Below, in pieces: positions 17,314 to 26,829 of a stretch of 33,192 nucleotides of DNA. The number at the start of each line of letters is the position of its first letter. Within the stretch, counting starts at the first letter, position 1. Source of the DNA: Candidatus Minthousia equi (lineage in GTDB: Bacteria; Bacteroidota; Bacteroidia; Bacteroidales; Bacteroidaceae); NCBI GenBank assembly GCA_018065125.1, contig JAGHTY010000041.1, positions 1 through 33,192 on the forward strand. Direction: 5' to 3'. A program made the position numbers and the translations under genes. The notes beneath the pieces are model-generated. The model was given only the letters and a program-made list of their open reading frames with translations, made no database searches and was not told the origin of the DNA.

Positions 17314-20299
17314 AATAAGATACATATTCTGTCTATTGATGCTGGCTATGCTGCATGCATGTAGCGACCAAGCAGATGTCATTACCAACGAAGATGGCGA
17401 AATCAACGTGGGTGATGAGGTTATGTTCACAGCCTACACCCCTCAAGCAGAAACCAGGTCGGCTAAAGAAGACTACGACGAGCTCATCAAGCGTTTTGAG
17501 AGCGTACAGGATGACTACGAGTTCAATGTAGAGATGTTCGAGGAGGGAATTGCAGAAAAGATAGCTTCGGCCACTTATAACCCAACCAAGAACACCGTTG
17601 AGGATGTTACCACATACGATGAATATGGCACACTTACCGAGGCCAGCAACTACCTATACTGGCCAAGCAATGTGAAGAAATATGCTTTTCATGCAGTATC
17701 AAGTAACTCGTCTACAAGTGTAGAGGAAGACCAGACAACAGCAGAAAATTTCTTTAAGCAAGACCTTATCGAAGGATATGGTTATGTTCCTGGATGGGAT
17801 GAAACTGCAAATGAAGGAGCAGGTGCTCCTATTCGTAACCTTGATGGCCTGAACCACCTTACCAGCAAGGAATGGTATGCAGCCAACAAATCATTAGGCA
17901 CTCCTGAAGGTATGACTACAGCACAGGCGGTAGAGTACTGGAAGAAAATTCCTCTTTACATGCGTCATAAGCGTTCACGTATTACCATACGCCTAAGAGC
18001 TGGCGAAGGTGTAGAGCGCAACCAGATTGCTTACGACGAAGAACTGACCCCACAAAACATCCATACAGAGATTTACAGTTATGATGACGAGAACAATCAA
18101 ACAATTGTAAAACCTTTGCTGAGTAATTACAACTGTGAATACAGAACTGCAACACACGATGCACTCCCCGAAGAGGACGTGCTAACTGCATGCTACGATG
18201 CAATTGTAAATGCACACAACTATGCTGATGGTGATAACATGACCGACCAGAAGATCTTGATGATTAACCTTTCTGGTTTGAAGTTCTCGTTCTACGCAGC
18301 CAATGACAAAGCTTTTAGCTCTGAACCCGAGGCTACAAACGATGAAGTAAAGGCTCGCTATAACCTTACAGCAGGAAAGCATCTTATTCTGGATGTAACA
18401 CTAAGCACCGATACTCGTAAGATTTTGATTACTGCTTATGTGGTAGATTGGGAAGATTGGCCATTCAGCTCAATATGCGACGACTTTGGTCAAGCAAGCG
18501 ACCCTATGCCAATCAACAACAAAGATGATTTAATAGAATTCCTCAATAACCCAGAGAAAAACAAACCTGGTAACGTTGCAGTTATCATACCGCTAAACTT
18601 CAACCTTAATGAAGGAGATGGTTGGGACCCAAATGGTAAGGACTTGAAGGCCACCTTGAAGTTTGCTGGTGCAACCATTACCACTAGCCAACGCTTGTTT
18701 GATAAAATTTCACCTTCAGGCAGCGTTGTGAACGGAACGGTTATTATATCAGACAAAACAAGCAGTGATGCTCCGATAGAGTGTGCTATTGCAAAAGAAA
18801 ACTACGGAACGGTAGAGCGCATCAATGTTCTTCCGGGCGAAACTACACGCCAAGCTACCCGCGCAGGATTGGTAACTACCAATTACGGAACCATCTATGC
18901 TTGTACCTCACAAATGCCTGTCTATAATCCAGGTGGAGGTTCTGAAGAGATTTTGATAGGTGGTATCGCTGCAGAGATGCTATACCCTGTAACAGAGGAT
19001 GAGAACGGTGTGTCAACACCCGACCTCTCTACCCTACCTACCATCGACCAGTGTAATGTCAATGCTCGTATTGATGGCGGCACCAACGTAAAGGGTGGTG
19101 GTATTGCAGGCAAGGCCGAAGGCAAGCTTTCAAACAACACCTACGAACATGGTATCACCTTGTTGCAGAACCCAGAGTCTTTCAAGAATATTCTGTATGC
19201 AAAAGGCACGCAGGATTTAAATGCCTATGATAATGAATGGTCAACAAAAGTTGAGAATACCGTTATTAACAGTACTATTCCTATTACCAATGTACGCCCA
19301 GAATCCGACCGTTACAATCAGGTAATTGAATCACAGGCCGAACTCGATGAACTTATCGCTAATGGTACCTATAACAACAATAGCAGTCGTTTCCGTATTG
19401 CTGGCGACTTTACAATTGATGGTGACACATGGAATTGGGGTAAACAGAATATTGCATTGAATGCTGCAGGTAACTTGTTGTGTGAATTGAACTGCAACAA
19501 CAAAACAATCACACTCACAGGCACAACAAATGCTAAAATGTTATTTAGCAACATCCAGAGCCATTTGTACGACTTGGTACTAATGGTTGACAAACCTATT
19601 GTAGCAATGCCAGATAAAGAAGGTGATACTGATGAAGAAAAACTGACTGCTCGTGCACCGCTTGCTTATGCTGTGGTTGGCGATAAGGCTATACTAAGCA
19701 ATGTAAAGGTTAAGTCAAGCAATGATGCTTATATCCTTTCTACTGCAAGTGCAGGTTTGGTAGTTTGGGCATACGACGGTGCTATCATCGAAGACTGTCA
19801 GAGCGATGCTGATATTCGTATTGCATTACCAGAAGATACTGGTAACCAGCAAACCTATTTTATAGGTGGATTGGTAAACTCGGCAGCAAAAGCAAACATA
19901 CTACGCTGCAACTACCAGCGCCAATCTTTGGATGCTTCACAAGAGTTAAATGCCAAGACTGGTTCTAAGATATTCTATGGTGGCATCGTTGGCGGTACAA
20001 GCAAAAAGACCGGAAGTATATACGACCCAAGTCTTATTATATCCGACTGTACCAGTTGGCTTAGTTGGGAAAATACAGATGGCTACCCACACGCAACATG
20101 GGGTGGTATTATTGGATATTCAAAATATCAAAATACCTCATTAGAACTTGTAACAGCTACCAATGGCAAGGAATGTCAGGGTAACTGGTGGGTTGCACTT
20201 GCAGGAGCCTCGGCAGATGGCTGGGCACTTGGCATGAACGAGGAAAAGGTTATCGGAAAGAAGAACTCTATCCAACCTACCCGCGACCCAAACTATTAA
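17306..20299 (+). CDS. Large fimbrillin-type lipoprotein with beta-helix C-terminal half, candidate tip adhesin 1
   Basis: The start is ATG 17306 (MNKIRYIFCLLMLAMLHAC, acceptor Cys19); an upstream in-frame ATG would add five residues before the signal. The 997-residue protein has Thr-Arg-Ser with Arg51. Residues about 60-395 are fimbrillin-like, with YLYWPSNVKKYAFHAVSS, YMRHKRSRITIRLRAGEGV and a closing HLILDVTLSTDTRKILITA strand block. From about 400 to the end the protein changes to short strand-turn repeats (NYGTVERINV, NYGTIYACTS, GGIAAEM, KGGGIAGKAEGKL, FIGGLVNSA, YGGIVGG, WGGIIGYSK), a right-handed beta-helix of the GLUG type. Such C-terminal replacements are typical of exposed pilus-tip proteins that bind ligands. 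Its 5' end overlaps the preceding gene. Confidence 0.78.
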   Translation: MNKIRYIFCLLMLAMLHACSDQADVITNEDGEINVGDEVMFTAYTPQAETRSAKEDYDELIKRFESVQDDYEFNVEMFEEGIAEKIASATYNPTKNTVEDVTTYDEYGTLTEASNYLYWPSNVKKYAFHAVSSNSSTSVEEDQTTAENFFKQDLIEGYGYVPGWDETANEGAGAPIRNLDGLNHLTSKEWYAANKSLGTPEGMTTAQAVEYWKKIPLYMRHKRSRITIRLRAGEGVERNQIAYDEELTPQNIHTEIYSYDDENNQTIVKPLLSNYNCEYRTATHDALPEEDVLTACYDAIVNAHNYADGDNMTDQKILMINLSGLKFSFYAANDKAFSSEPEATNDEVKARYNLTAGKHLILDVTLSTDTRKILITAYVVDWEDWPFSSICDDFGQASDPMPINNKDDLIEFLNNPEKNKPGNVAVIIPLNFNLNEGDGWDPNGKDLKATLKFAGATITTSQRLFDKISPSGSVVNGTVIISDKTSSDAPIECAIAKENYGTVERINVLPGETTRQATRAGLVTTNYGTIYACTSQMPVYNPGGGSEEILIGGIAAEMLYPVTEDENGVSTPDLSTLPTIDQCNVNARIDGGTNVKGGGIAGKAEGKLSNNTYEHGITLLQNPESFKNILYAKGTQDLNAYDNEWSTKVENTVINSTIPITNVRPESDRYNQVIESQAELDELIANGTYNNNSSRFRIAGDFTIDGDTWNWGKQNIALNAAGNLLCELNCNNKTITLTGTTNAKMLFSNIQSHLYDLVLMVDKPIVAMPDKEGDTDEEKLTARAPLAYAVVGDKAILSNVKVKSSNDAYILSTASAGLVVWAYDGAIIEDCQSDADIRIALPEDTGNQQTYFIGGLVNSAAKANILRCNYQRQSLDASQELNAKTGSKIFYGGIVGGTSKKTGSIYDPSLIISDCTSWLSWENTDGYPHATWGGIIGYSKYQNTSLELVTATNGKECQGNWWVALAGASADGWALGMNEEKVIGKKNSIQPTRDPNY

Positions 20300-20347
20300 G
20301 AGCCGTGAACACCCTTCAAGGGCATATACGTTAAAATGAATTAGAAC

Positions 20348-22990
20348 ATGATGATAAGAAAACACATTTATGGATTAGCGGCAGTGACCATGCTGATGTG
20401 GCTTTCGGGATGCGCCGAGAGCGACCCATTCATTGATGGCAGCACGGCTGATGATTCTAATATAATTCACATTGGTGGCATTCAGAATGCTGATGTTGAA
20501 ACTTCGCTAGGTGGCATTACCACCAGAGCTACGGGAGACGACAGCAACACTTCGGTTGATGCAGAGACGGTTGACTGGCTTCTTGGTCCACTATTTGGTG
20601 GCTTGGATATTACCTACGGAGCCAAAGGAAAACCCGACACCGAGGCTGTGGCCATACTGAAACTCTTGAAGCAAGACGAAAATGGAGGTAATACCAAGGA
20701 GAACATCAAGTATTCTGAATTTAGTACTGCTACAGAAAAAATTGCAGAGTATTCATTCAAATATCTGGCAAACGGTGAAGACGCAAAATGGTATGATAAT
20801 GGCGAGCATTACTTCCAGGGTGTGTTTGTTCCCGAGAAACTGCGTTACGACGCCAATAACGAGACACCAGAAGACGTTAACGGTCCTGAATCAACCAAGG
20901 CTCCTAGGCTGAAACTTGACCAGAGTAAGGATGTTACTACTAATCCTGATGCTAACTACACTTTGTTGGAACGTTACCTTGGTATGCCAGCCGATGCATA
21001 TATTCATGCAACCATTGGTCGTATCAAGTTACCATTCCGTCATCGTTTGGCACGTGTGTTGGCATACGTTCTTATCGATCCAACCATGGGTACCGATGTT
21101 ACAATTGATGGATACAATCTTGTTGACGGTAAGGATGATGCATCAACCAGTAAGATAAAGTTCTGCAATGTAAAGGTGCTGGCTGGTGTTGAGCAAAAAG
21201 AAAGTTCTACAAGCGGACATGTTGAACTGACCCCTAAATGGGACCAGTCGCGCAAGGTTATCCCTCACTTCGTGGAGGAAAGCGGCAGTAAAGACTCAAA
21301 GGGCGAAGTGAAAGATGCAGAAAACTTCATCATGTTCTATGACACCGAGCAGAAAGCTTACATCTTCCCTACCAACGATGAAGATTGGGAAGATGCCAAT
21401 ACAAGATGGAATACTGCATATACAAATGCCTTGGGTGGTGGAACAACCGATGAAGAAAAACGCAAGGCTGCAGAAAAGGCTGATGCTGAAACAAATCTAA
21501 AACGAACCATTTACGGAAAAGTTCCATGCTATGACCTCATTGTTCGTCCTACCTACAAAAACGAGGAAATGGTAATGTACGACGAAGACGGTGCAGACGA
21601 CGAGACCAAGAGAGCAGAATTAGCAAGCTTGAAAAACAACATCGACTTCGAGATTACCCTAAGCAACGGTTTGGAATACGAAAAGGGATTTGAGTTCGAC
21701 CTCGACGCTAACTTCCAGACCATTGTTTACCTTCGTATCAACCGAGAGTCGATCGACTATAACACCTCTGGTGCTGATGTTTGGAAAGAAGATGTAAAAG
21801 AAGATGGCTATTATGGTGTGAACAACCAGAATGGCAATACTTTGTCGTATGCAGGTAGCAGCTGGCAACGTGCTTACCGTATTGGCACCAAGACCGATAA
21901 TGTAACCGATGGTCACTGGTATGGTAAAGACGATCCAAACGATGATGACAACATCCAGGATGATGACAATATGCCATGGTATCCACAGTATGTTGACCAA
22001 ACTAAATGGGTAAAAATGTTTGCAGAAGCACATGAAGGCGGCTTGCATCATGGCGATTATTTCATTCTCGACCAGGATATTACCATTGATGCTACACTCC
22101 TACCCGACAATTTCATCTTCACAGGTCATTTGGATGGTCAGGACCACACCATTACCGTGATAAATGCAGGAAAAGCTTGGGAAGAATGGAAAAATGCTAC
22201 AACTGCAGATCTTGAAAACACAACTGTAGTTATCTATACAGGTAAGGATAAGTCAGAAACCTTTACCATGCCAAGTCCTTTGTACACCAAGGTGCATCAT
22301 GATGCTGTTCCTTACGAGGAAAGCGAACTGACCGAAGTGAATGGCGTGAAGTATGTAACTGTTTCATTAACCCATGTACCAGCAAAGGATGCTGAGTATT
22401 ACACCAACGTGGATGAATACAATACGGCTAAAGGTACAACACTCACAGCAGAACAGTTTGAAGCACTTTCTACAGAAGAAAAAATCAAGACCCCTGCTGT
22501 TGCTGATCACTACGAGGTGAATGCAAGTTCAATCCCTGGTACAACCCCAAAGGTTGAAGCATACGATGAATTCCCTGCAGCAAACCCAACTCGAGGTGAG
22601 TTGCTTACTGCACCAGATAACACTTACTACACTAGTCAAGACAGTGAGGCAGGCTACAAAAAACCTCAGCACCTCTACACAGAGAAAGACCATACCAGTG
22701 GCACAACGCTGTTTGCTGGCTTGAACGGATACTACACAGCTGCAATTGGTGAGGCAAATGTCCATTCCGAAGATGGAAAGCTTGTTCCTTACATCGACAA
22801 TGACACTAAGACCGGTTGGCGTGCAGAAGTTATCAACACCAAGATTGATGGTGCTGATATGTTCCCTGCAGAGGCAATCAAGGCTGATGGCAATTATGAT
22901 GTAAATATAGTTTCTGGATATATCTACAACTGTTGGAAAGGTTCAGAAAAGATTAAGAATCATACGCCAAGCATTCCTAAATACAAATGA
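20348..22990 (+). CDS. Large fimbrillin-type lipoprotein with interrupted beta-helix, candidate tip adhesin 2
   Basis: This 880-residue lipoprotein has lipobox LSGC (Cys22) and Thr-Arg-Ala (Arg60). A fimbrillin-like part (about 65-490) has KLPFRHRLARVLAYVLIDP in place of the usual 'F-HxxSKITV' block. A beta-helix start follows near 560-600 (GDYFILDQDITIDA, FTGHLDGQDHTITVIN). The helix then appears interrupted by about 180 residues (roughly 605-783) rich in Glu, Thr and Tyr, including EYYTNVDEYNTAKGTTLTAE, before it resumes at TTLFAGLNGYYTAAIGEANV. Adjacent ATGs at 20348 and 20351 are both usable. Its 3' end overlaps the next gene by 4 nt (ATGA). Ligand binding is inferred from the architecture, not shown. 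Confidence 0.76.
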   Translation: MMIRKHIYGLAAVTMLMWLSGCAESDPFIDGSTADDSNIIHIGGIQNADVETSLGGITTRATGDDSNTSVDAETVDWLLGPLFGGLDITYGAKGKPDTEAVAILKLLKQDENGGNTKENIKYSEFSTATEKIAEYSFKYLANGEDAKWYDNGEHYFQGVFVPEKLRYDANNETPEDVNGPESTKAPRLKLDQSKDVTTNPDANYTLLERYLGMPADAYIHATIGRIKLPFRHRLARVLAYVLIDPTMGTDVTIDGYNLVDGKDDASTSKIKFCNVKVLAGVEQKESSTSGHVELTPKWDQSRKVIPHFVEESGSKDSKGEVKDAENFIMFYDTEQKAYIFPTNDEDWEDANTRWNTAYTNALGGGTTDEEKRKAAEKADAETNLKRTIYGKVPCYDLIVRPTYKNEEMVMYDEDGADDETKRAELASLKNNIDFEITLSNGLEYEKGFEFDLDANFQTIVYLRINRESIDYNTSGADVWKEDVKEDGYYGVNNQNGNTLSYAGSSWQRAYRIGTKTDNVTDGHWYGKDDPNDDDNIQDDDNMPWYPQYVDQTKWVKMFAEAHEGGLHHGDYFILDQDITIDATLLPDNFIFTGHLDGQDHTITVINAGKAWEEWKNATTADLENTTVVIYTGKDKSETFTMPSPLYTKVHHDAVPYEESELTEVNGVKYVTVSLTHVPAKDAEYYTNVDEYNTAKGTTLTAEQFEALSTEEKIKTPAVADHYEVNASSIPGTTPKVEAYDEFPAANPTRGELLTAPDNTYYTSQDSEAGYKKPQHLYTEKDHTSGTTLFAGLNGYYTAAIGEANVHSEDGKLVPYIDNDTKTGWRAEVINTKIDGADMFPAEAIKADGNYDVNIVSGYIYNCWKGSEKIKNHTPSIPKYK

Positions 22991-25695
22991 TGATTATGAA
23001 GCGATACTATCTATTATATATTATAAGTGCCTTTGTGCTAGGCAGTTGTTCTGACGAGGATGTTATCGGAGACAACACGCTTACCGAAGAACAGAAGGCA
23101 TTGATAGGTACGGCAGTAAATTTCAACGCATCTATGGCCGAGGAGTTTACCGAGACACGTGCATCTTATAACCACGAAGGAAAGTTCAACGAAGGCGATA
23201 TCATGCAGATATACCGCCAGTACTGGGATGGCGTGCAGAACAAGTGGGAAGACCTTCAGGCATTCAGAACCTACTCATACGATGTAACCTATGCTACAGG
23301 TACCTCTATCAACCTTAGCACCGACTGGAAGGTTAGCGTTAACCGAATGAAATGTGATGATTGGAATTCTAGTTCGAAGACCGGTACCATGTATGCACAG
23401 ACAAAAGCCGACTCTCTGACATGGGAAAATGGTGCAACCGTGCGTTTTCGTGCATGGAGCCGTAGCAATGTGGCTGGATGCTTGAGTAACGGTACCGCTG
23501 GTAGCTATTATCCCGACTTCTGTATTGCCGACTGGGGAACCGTTTCTGGTCCTACCACGGGTATTCCACTTACCCTGCGTCATGTTTGCAGTCGAATAGG
23601 TTTCTCGTACAAGGCTGGTAACCAGTTCCAAAGTGCGGAAATCTGTTTGAACAAGGAAGACTACATGTGGAATGATAATGCCGATAGCCACGAGAATGAC
23701 CTGGCAGATAAACTCACCGAGGAAGAAGCACAGCAGGTGGTTGATGAGGTCAAAGCCGTATATAACAGAATGTGTTTACCTGCAGGTGTAGATATTGAGA
23801 GTGGCACGCTTCGTGCAATGACCACCACTCTTTACAACAACCTGTCAACAAACAAGCAATTCAATATCATTGAGCAGAAGACTGTTGCAGACGGCATTGT
23901 AGAGTATGGTACAAAATCCCCAACAGAGATTGCTACAAACATTAAGCATCCATCCTTCTCGAACGTTGATGGCCGCTTGTATATGGTTACCATACCCTAC
24001 GATATGAGTAACGACCCAACAACTCAGGGTGATGTACTGACTATTCCTGCAAAGACCCGTTTCAGAATCAAGTTAAGGGATGTAAACAACGGAGACCATA
24101 ATACCTCGGGCTATGAGTACAAGGAACATATCTTCTCGCTCAGCGACATCAAAAACAGTGACGGAACACCTGTGTATCCCGACGGTTTGCAGATGGTTCC
24201 TGGCAAGAGTTACCGCTTCACCGTGGGATATCTGTATGATAAACTAACTGTTACCGTTATTGAAGAAGGCATCAACTGGTCAACAGCAGAAGAAGAGAGT
24301 GGCGAAACCACCGATCAGCATGTTTCCGAGCACAACCCTGATAAGTTCAAGTGGTGGAAGGATGCTATCAATACCGCTATTACCGAGACCAAGAGCAGCA
24401 AGGACTATAACCCTATCTTCAAAATCTCTACAGCCGAAGAGTTCAAGGAGTTCATTGCTTTGGTAAACGGAACTGCAGCTACCAAGACATCGGGACTGGA
24501 ACGTGCTGTTCGCAGCAAGGACAATCCTGATGCAGATTCAGACCTTGACAGCAAGGAAACCAAAAAATACTGGTGGTACGACGTAGAGAAGACAAAGGAA
24601 AGTCTGGCTACCGAGTTTGGCGATACCGTATGGCTTACCCGTACCGAGGCCGAGGCACAAGGTTATGTGTTCTTCCGTCATTACTATCCACAGATTTCGG
24701 ATAAGCTGGCCTACTCTGTAGAAGATTATGTACGCGGACCTATCAGCTTCTTCGACGAACAGGTAAACCTTCACCTTGTGGTGCAGCTGACACAGGATAT
24801 CGATTTGCACGACTGGCAGCTGGAAAGCATTGGCAGCTACTCGGCTAACACCCCATTCAAAGGCTTCTTTGATGGTGGCACTCACACGCTGAGCAATGTG
24901 AACATGCGCGAGCAATATTTGTTTGGTTACATGGAAGATGGTGAAATCCGCGACTTGAAACTCACCTCTACCCATAAGCTGGCATTGCTGAATAAAGGAA
25001 CAACAAGCGCCATTACCCGCAATCTGCGTATCATTGGCGTTTCACTGAAGGCCGACTGCAGCGTGTCACCTATTGCACAGAGCTTGACGGGAACAGCATA
25101 CGTTGTAGGATGTATTCACCAAGGCGATGCAGGTGGTGCATTGGTAGGAACCGCAGATAACCTTACCATGTATGGCTGTATGCATGCTTCTTCAAACATA
25201 ACAGGTGCAGCGCTGCTTGGCTCTTATGCAGATGGAAGCTCAGAGTTCTTTGCTCCACAGCAGGGCAAAACATTGACATGGGGTAACTTTATGTGCAACT
25301 ATTACCAGAAGTCATCTACCCAGGCTACAAACGCTGTTGGCACCATTACCGATGCTTACCGTCCTCAGGAATACATCCGTGGTGCGCGTCAGCACATTCT
25401 GCGTGCAAAGAACGACAATCTGCTGGGTGATGACGTTCCATACGATAAGTTGAATGACATGCAGAAAAGCGAGTTCTACGGTCTTGCACCTTGGAAGGCC
25501 ATGAACTATGCTATTTTCCAATACAATCAGCTAAGTGTAGCAAAAGCTTCGGAATACCGCAGCTTCCCAGAAAGCCACCAGTGTCACATGATCTACAAGG
25601 TCGACGACATAGGTTATGCTCACGAGTATCCTGAACTGGTTGAGGGAACACCTACCAACGAAGGCATAAAGAACATTCTGTTACTGAATAACTAA
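22987..25695 (+). CDS. Large fimbrillin-type lipoprotein with beta-helix C-terminus, candidate tip adhesin 3
   Basis: This 902-residue lipoprotein has two usable starts: 22987, overlapping the previous stop as ATGA, or 22996, giving MKRYYLLYIISAFVLGSC directly. The acceptor is Cys21 and the processing motif Thr-Arg-Ala has Arg58, both numbered from 22987. The fimbrillin part includes LRHVCSRIGFSYKAG and a closing YRFTVGYLYDKLTVTVIEE block at about 410-430. A linker with WWKDAI and STAEEFKEFIALVNG leads into strand-turn repeats (LVVQLTQDIDLHDWQLESIG, FKGFFDGGTHTLSNVNM, YLFGYMEDGEIRDLKLTS) typical of a beta-helix cap and body. A C-terminal region of about 140 residues (DAYRPQEYIRGARQHILRAK onward) is not helical-repeat-like and may be the binding head. 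The architecture parallels the 26830 gene product. Confidence 0.76.
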   Translation: MMIMKRYYLLYIISAFVLGSCSDEDVIGDNTLTEEQKALIGTAVNFNASMAEEFTETRASYNHEGKFNEGDIMQIYRQYWDGVQNKWEDLQAFRTYSYDVTYATGTSINLSTDWKVSVNRMKCDDWNSSSKTGTMYAQTKADSLTWENGATVRFRAWSRSNVAGCLSNGTAGSYYPDFCIADWGTVSGPTTGIPLTLRHVCSRIGFSYKAGNQFQSAEICLNKEDYMWNDNADSHENDLADKLTEEEAQQVVDEVKAVYNRMCLPAGVDIESGTLRAMTTTLYNNLSTNKQFNIIEQKTVADGIVEYGTKSPTEIATNIKHPSFSNVDGRLYMVTIPYDMSNDPTTQGDVLTIPAKTRFRIKLRDVNNGDHNTSGYEYKEHIFSLSDIKNSDGTPVYPDGLQMVPGKSYRFTVGYLYDKLTVTVIEEGINWSTAEEESGETTDQHVSEHNPDKFKWWKDAINTAITETKSSKDYNPIFKISTAEEFKEFIALVNGTAATKTSGLERAVRSKDNPDADSDLDSKETKKYWWYDVEKTKESLATEFGDTVWLTRTEAEAQGYVFFRHYYPQISDKLAYSVEDYVRGPISFFDEQVNLHLVVQLTQDIDLHDWQLESIGSYSANTPFKGFFDGGTHTLSNVNMREQYLFGYMEDGEIRDLKLTSTHKLALLNKGTTSAITRNLRIIGVSLKADCSVSPIAQSLTGTAYVVGCIHQGDAGGALVGTADNLTMYGCMHASSNITGAALLGSYADGSSEFFAPQQGKTLTWGNFMCNYYQKSSTQATNAVGTITDAYRPQEYIRGARQHILRAKNDNLLGDDVPYDKLNDMQKSEFYGLAPWKAMNYAIFQYNQLSVAKASEYRSFPESHQCHMIYKVDDIGYAHEYPELVEGTPTNEGIKNILLLNN

Positions 25696-25701
25696 AAGAG
25701 T

Positions 25702-26802
25702 ATGCGAATAAGACATTTAAATATACTGGCAGCGTTGTTGCTTTTGACTGCTTGTTCCTCTGAAGAAATCGTGAAGGAACAAGAAGCGCATGAATTTACG
25801 CTGACATCCGAGATTATACCATTCGAGGGAGAAACTGCTGCAACACGCAGCAACCTTGAAGGAACAGGCTTTGAGGATGGCGACTGGATTCGTCTGAAGA
25901 TCATCTGTCCTTTTGTTGATTCTTCAGAATACGGCGAGAGCACCTGGGGAAACTCATACGATGCTTTCTTCCTGCTAAAGAGAAAAGGTGGAGCTTGGAC
26001 CTATCTCACAGCTGATGACCATTGCGACATCAACGGAACCTACAACTATAGCGGCAGTCCGCAGGTGGGCAGTTTCTACGAGGCTCAGCAAACTCCATAC
26101 GTGTATATGGCATCTACCTGGAGCGAGGAGAAGAACTTCAAAACCTCAAAAGGAACACATGTGCTACAGTATTGCCACGTATTCCATGCCGACCAGCGCA
26201 AACCCGAGCACTACAAGGCAAGCGACTTGTTATGGGCACAGCAATACATGCAGACAGGAGCATGGAACGTACACCTGTCGTTCGAGCACAAGATGGCATG
26301 TATCACCTTTGAACTGGATGATGCAGAACTTACAGAACCTCTTACCAACGATGCAATGCTAACCCTAGAAGGAATGCCCGACATAGACCAGCAGGAGATT
26401 ATCGTTGGCGACTACTATGCCGAGAAGAGCAAGATTAACTCTGCAGGCAACTTTAACTACAAGAACAAGAGCGCATGCAATTACGATTATAACGGTAAGG
26501 TTATCGGTATTGGCGTAAACGTAGACGCAGAACAACGCTCATACGCCTACCCTATGACAGGAAACCCTAACCCTGCATACACCAAGACATTCTCTGGCTC
26601 TGAGATTGTTCCTAACACTGGTACATACACAGCCTATAAGATTGATAATACTCACTATCGCATGATTGTTCCTCCATGCGTGCTTACCGAGAATGCACAA
26701 ATCTGGATACGCGATGGAGAACGCCGCTACAAGATGCAACTTACAAGAAAAGATTTCCACGAGGGTGAACTTTATCCTGTTAAGGTGAAAATTGTAAGAT
26801 AA
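25702..26802 (+). CDS. Small single-domain fimbrillin lipoprotein
   Basis: This 366-residue lipoprotein (MRIRHLNILAALLLLTAC, acceptor Cys18) has Thr-Arg-Ser with Arg49. Its N-terminal signal is strikingly like that of the 13270 product (IxHLNI at the same place), suggesting shared ancestry of the secretion signal. The mature part has WTYLTADDHCDINGTYNYSG, FEHKMACITFELDDAEL (the fimbrillin 'F-HKM-xITxxL' block) and a closing WIRDGERRYKMQLTRKDFHE strand pair ending VKVKIVR. It is the smallest fimbrillin in the operon and lies between two beta-helix proteins, 6 nt after the former and 27 nt before the latter. The position suggests an adaptor that joins a tip protein to the shaft, by analogy with the short minor pilins of fim/mfa operons. 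That is inference. Confidence 0.76.
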   Translation: MRIRHLNILAALLLLTACSSEEIVKEQEAHEFTLTSEIIPFEGETAATRSNLEGTGFEDGDWIRLKIICPFVDSSEYGESTWGNSYDAFFLLKRKGGAWTYLTADDHCDINGTYNYSGSPQVGSFYEAQQTPYVYMASTWSEEKNFKTSKGTHVLQYCHVFHADQRKPEHYKASDLLWAQQYMQTGAWNVHLSFEHKMACITFELDDAELTEPLTNDAMLTLEGMPDIDQQEIIVGDYYAEKSKINSAGNFNYKNKSACNYDYNGKVIGIGVNVDAEQRSYAYPMTGNPNPAYTKTFSGSEIVPNTGTYTAYKIDNTHYRMIVPPCVLTENAQIWIRDGERRYKMQLTRKDFHEGELYPVKVKIVR

Positions 26803-26829
26803 ACTGTTGTGCTTGAAATTGGAAATACA

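Noticed and set aside
20300-20347. Terminator between the 17306 and 20348 genes
   Set aside because: The CCCTTCAAGGG stem is only about 5 bp with no T tract after it, so it is not enough to call.
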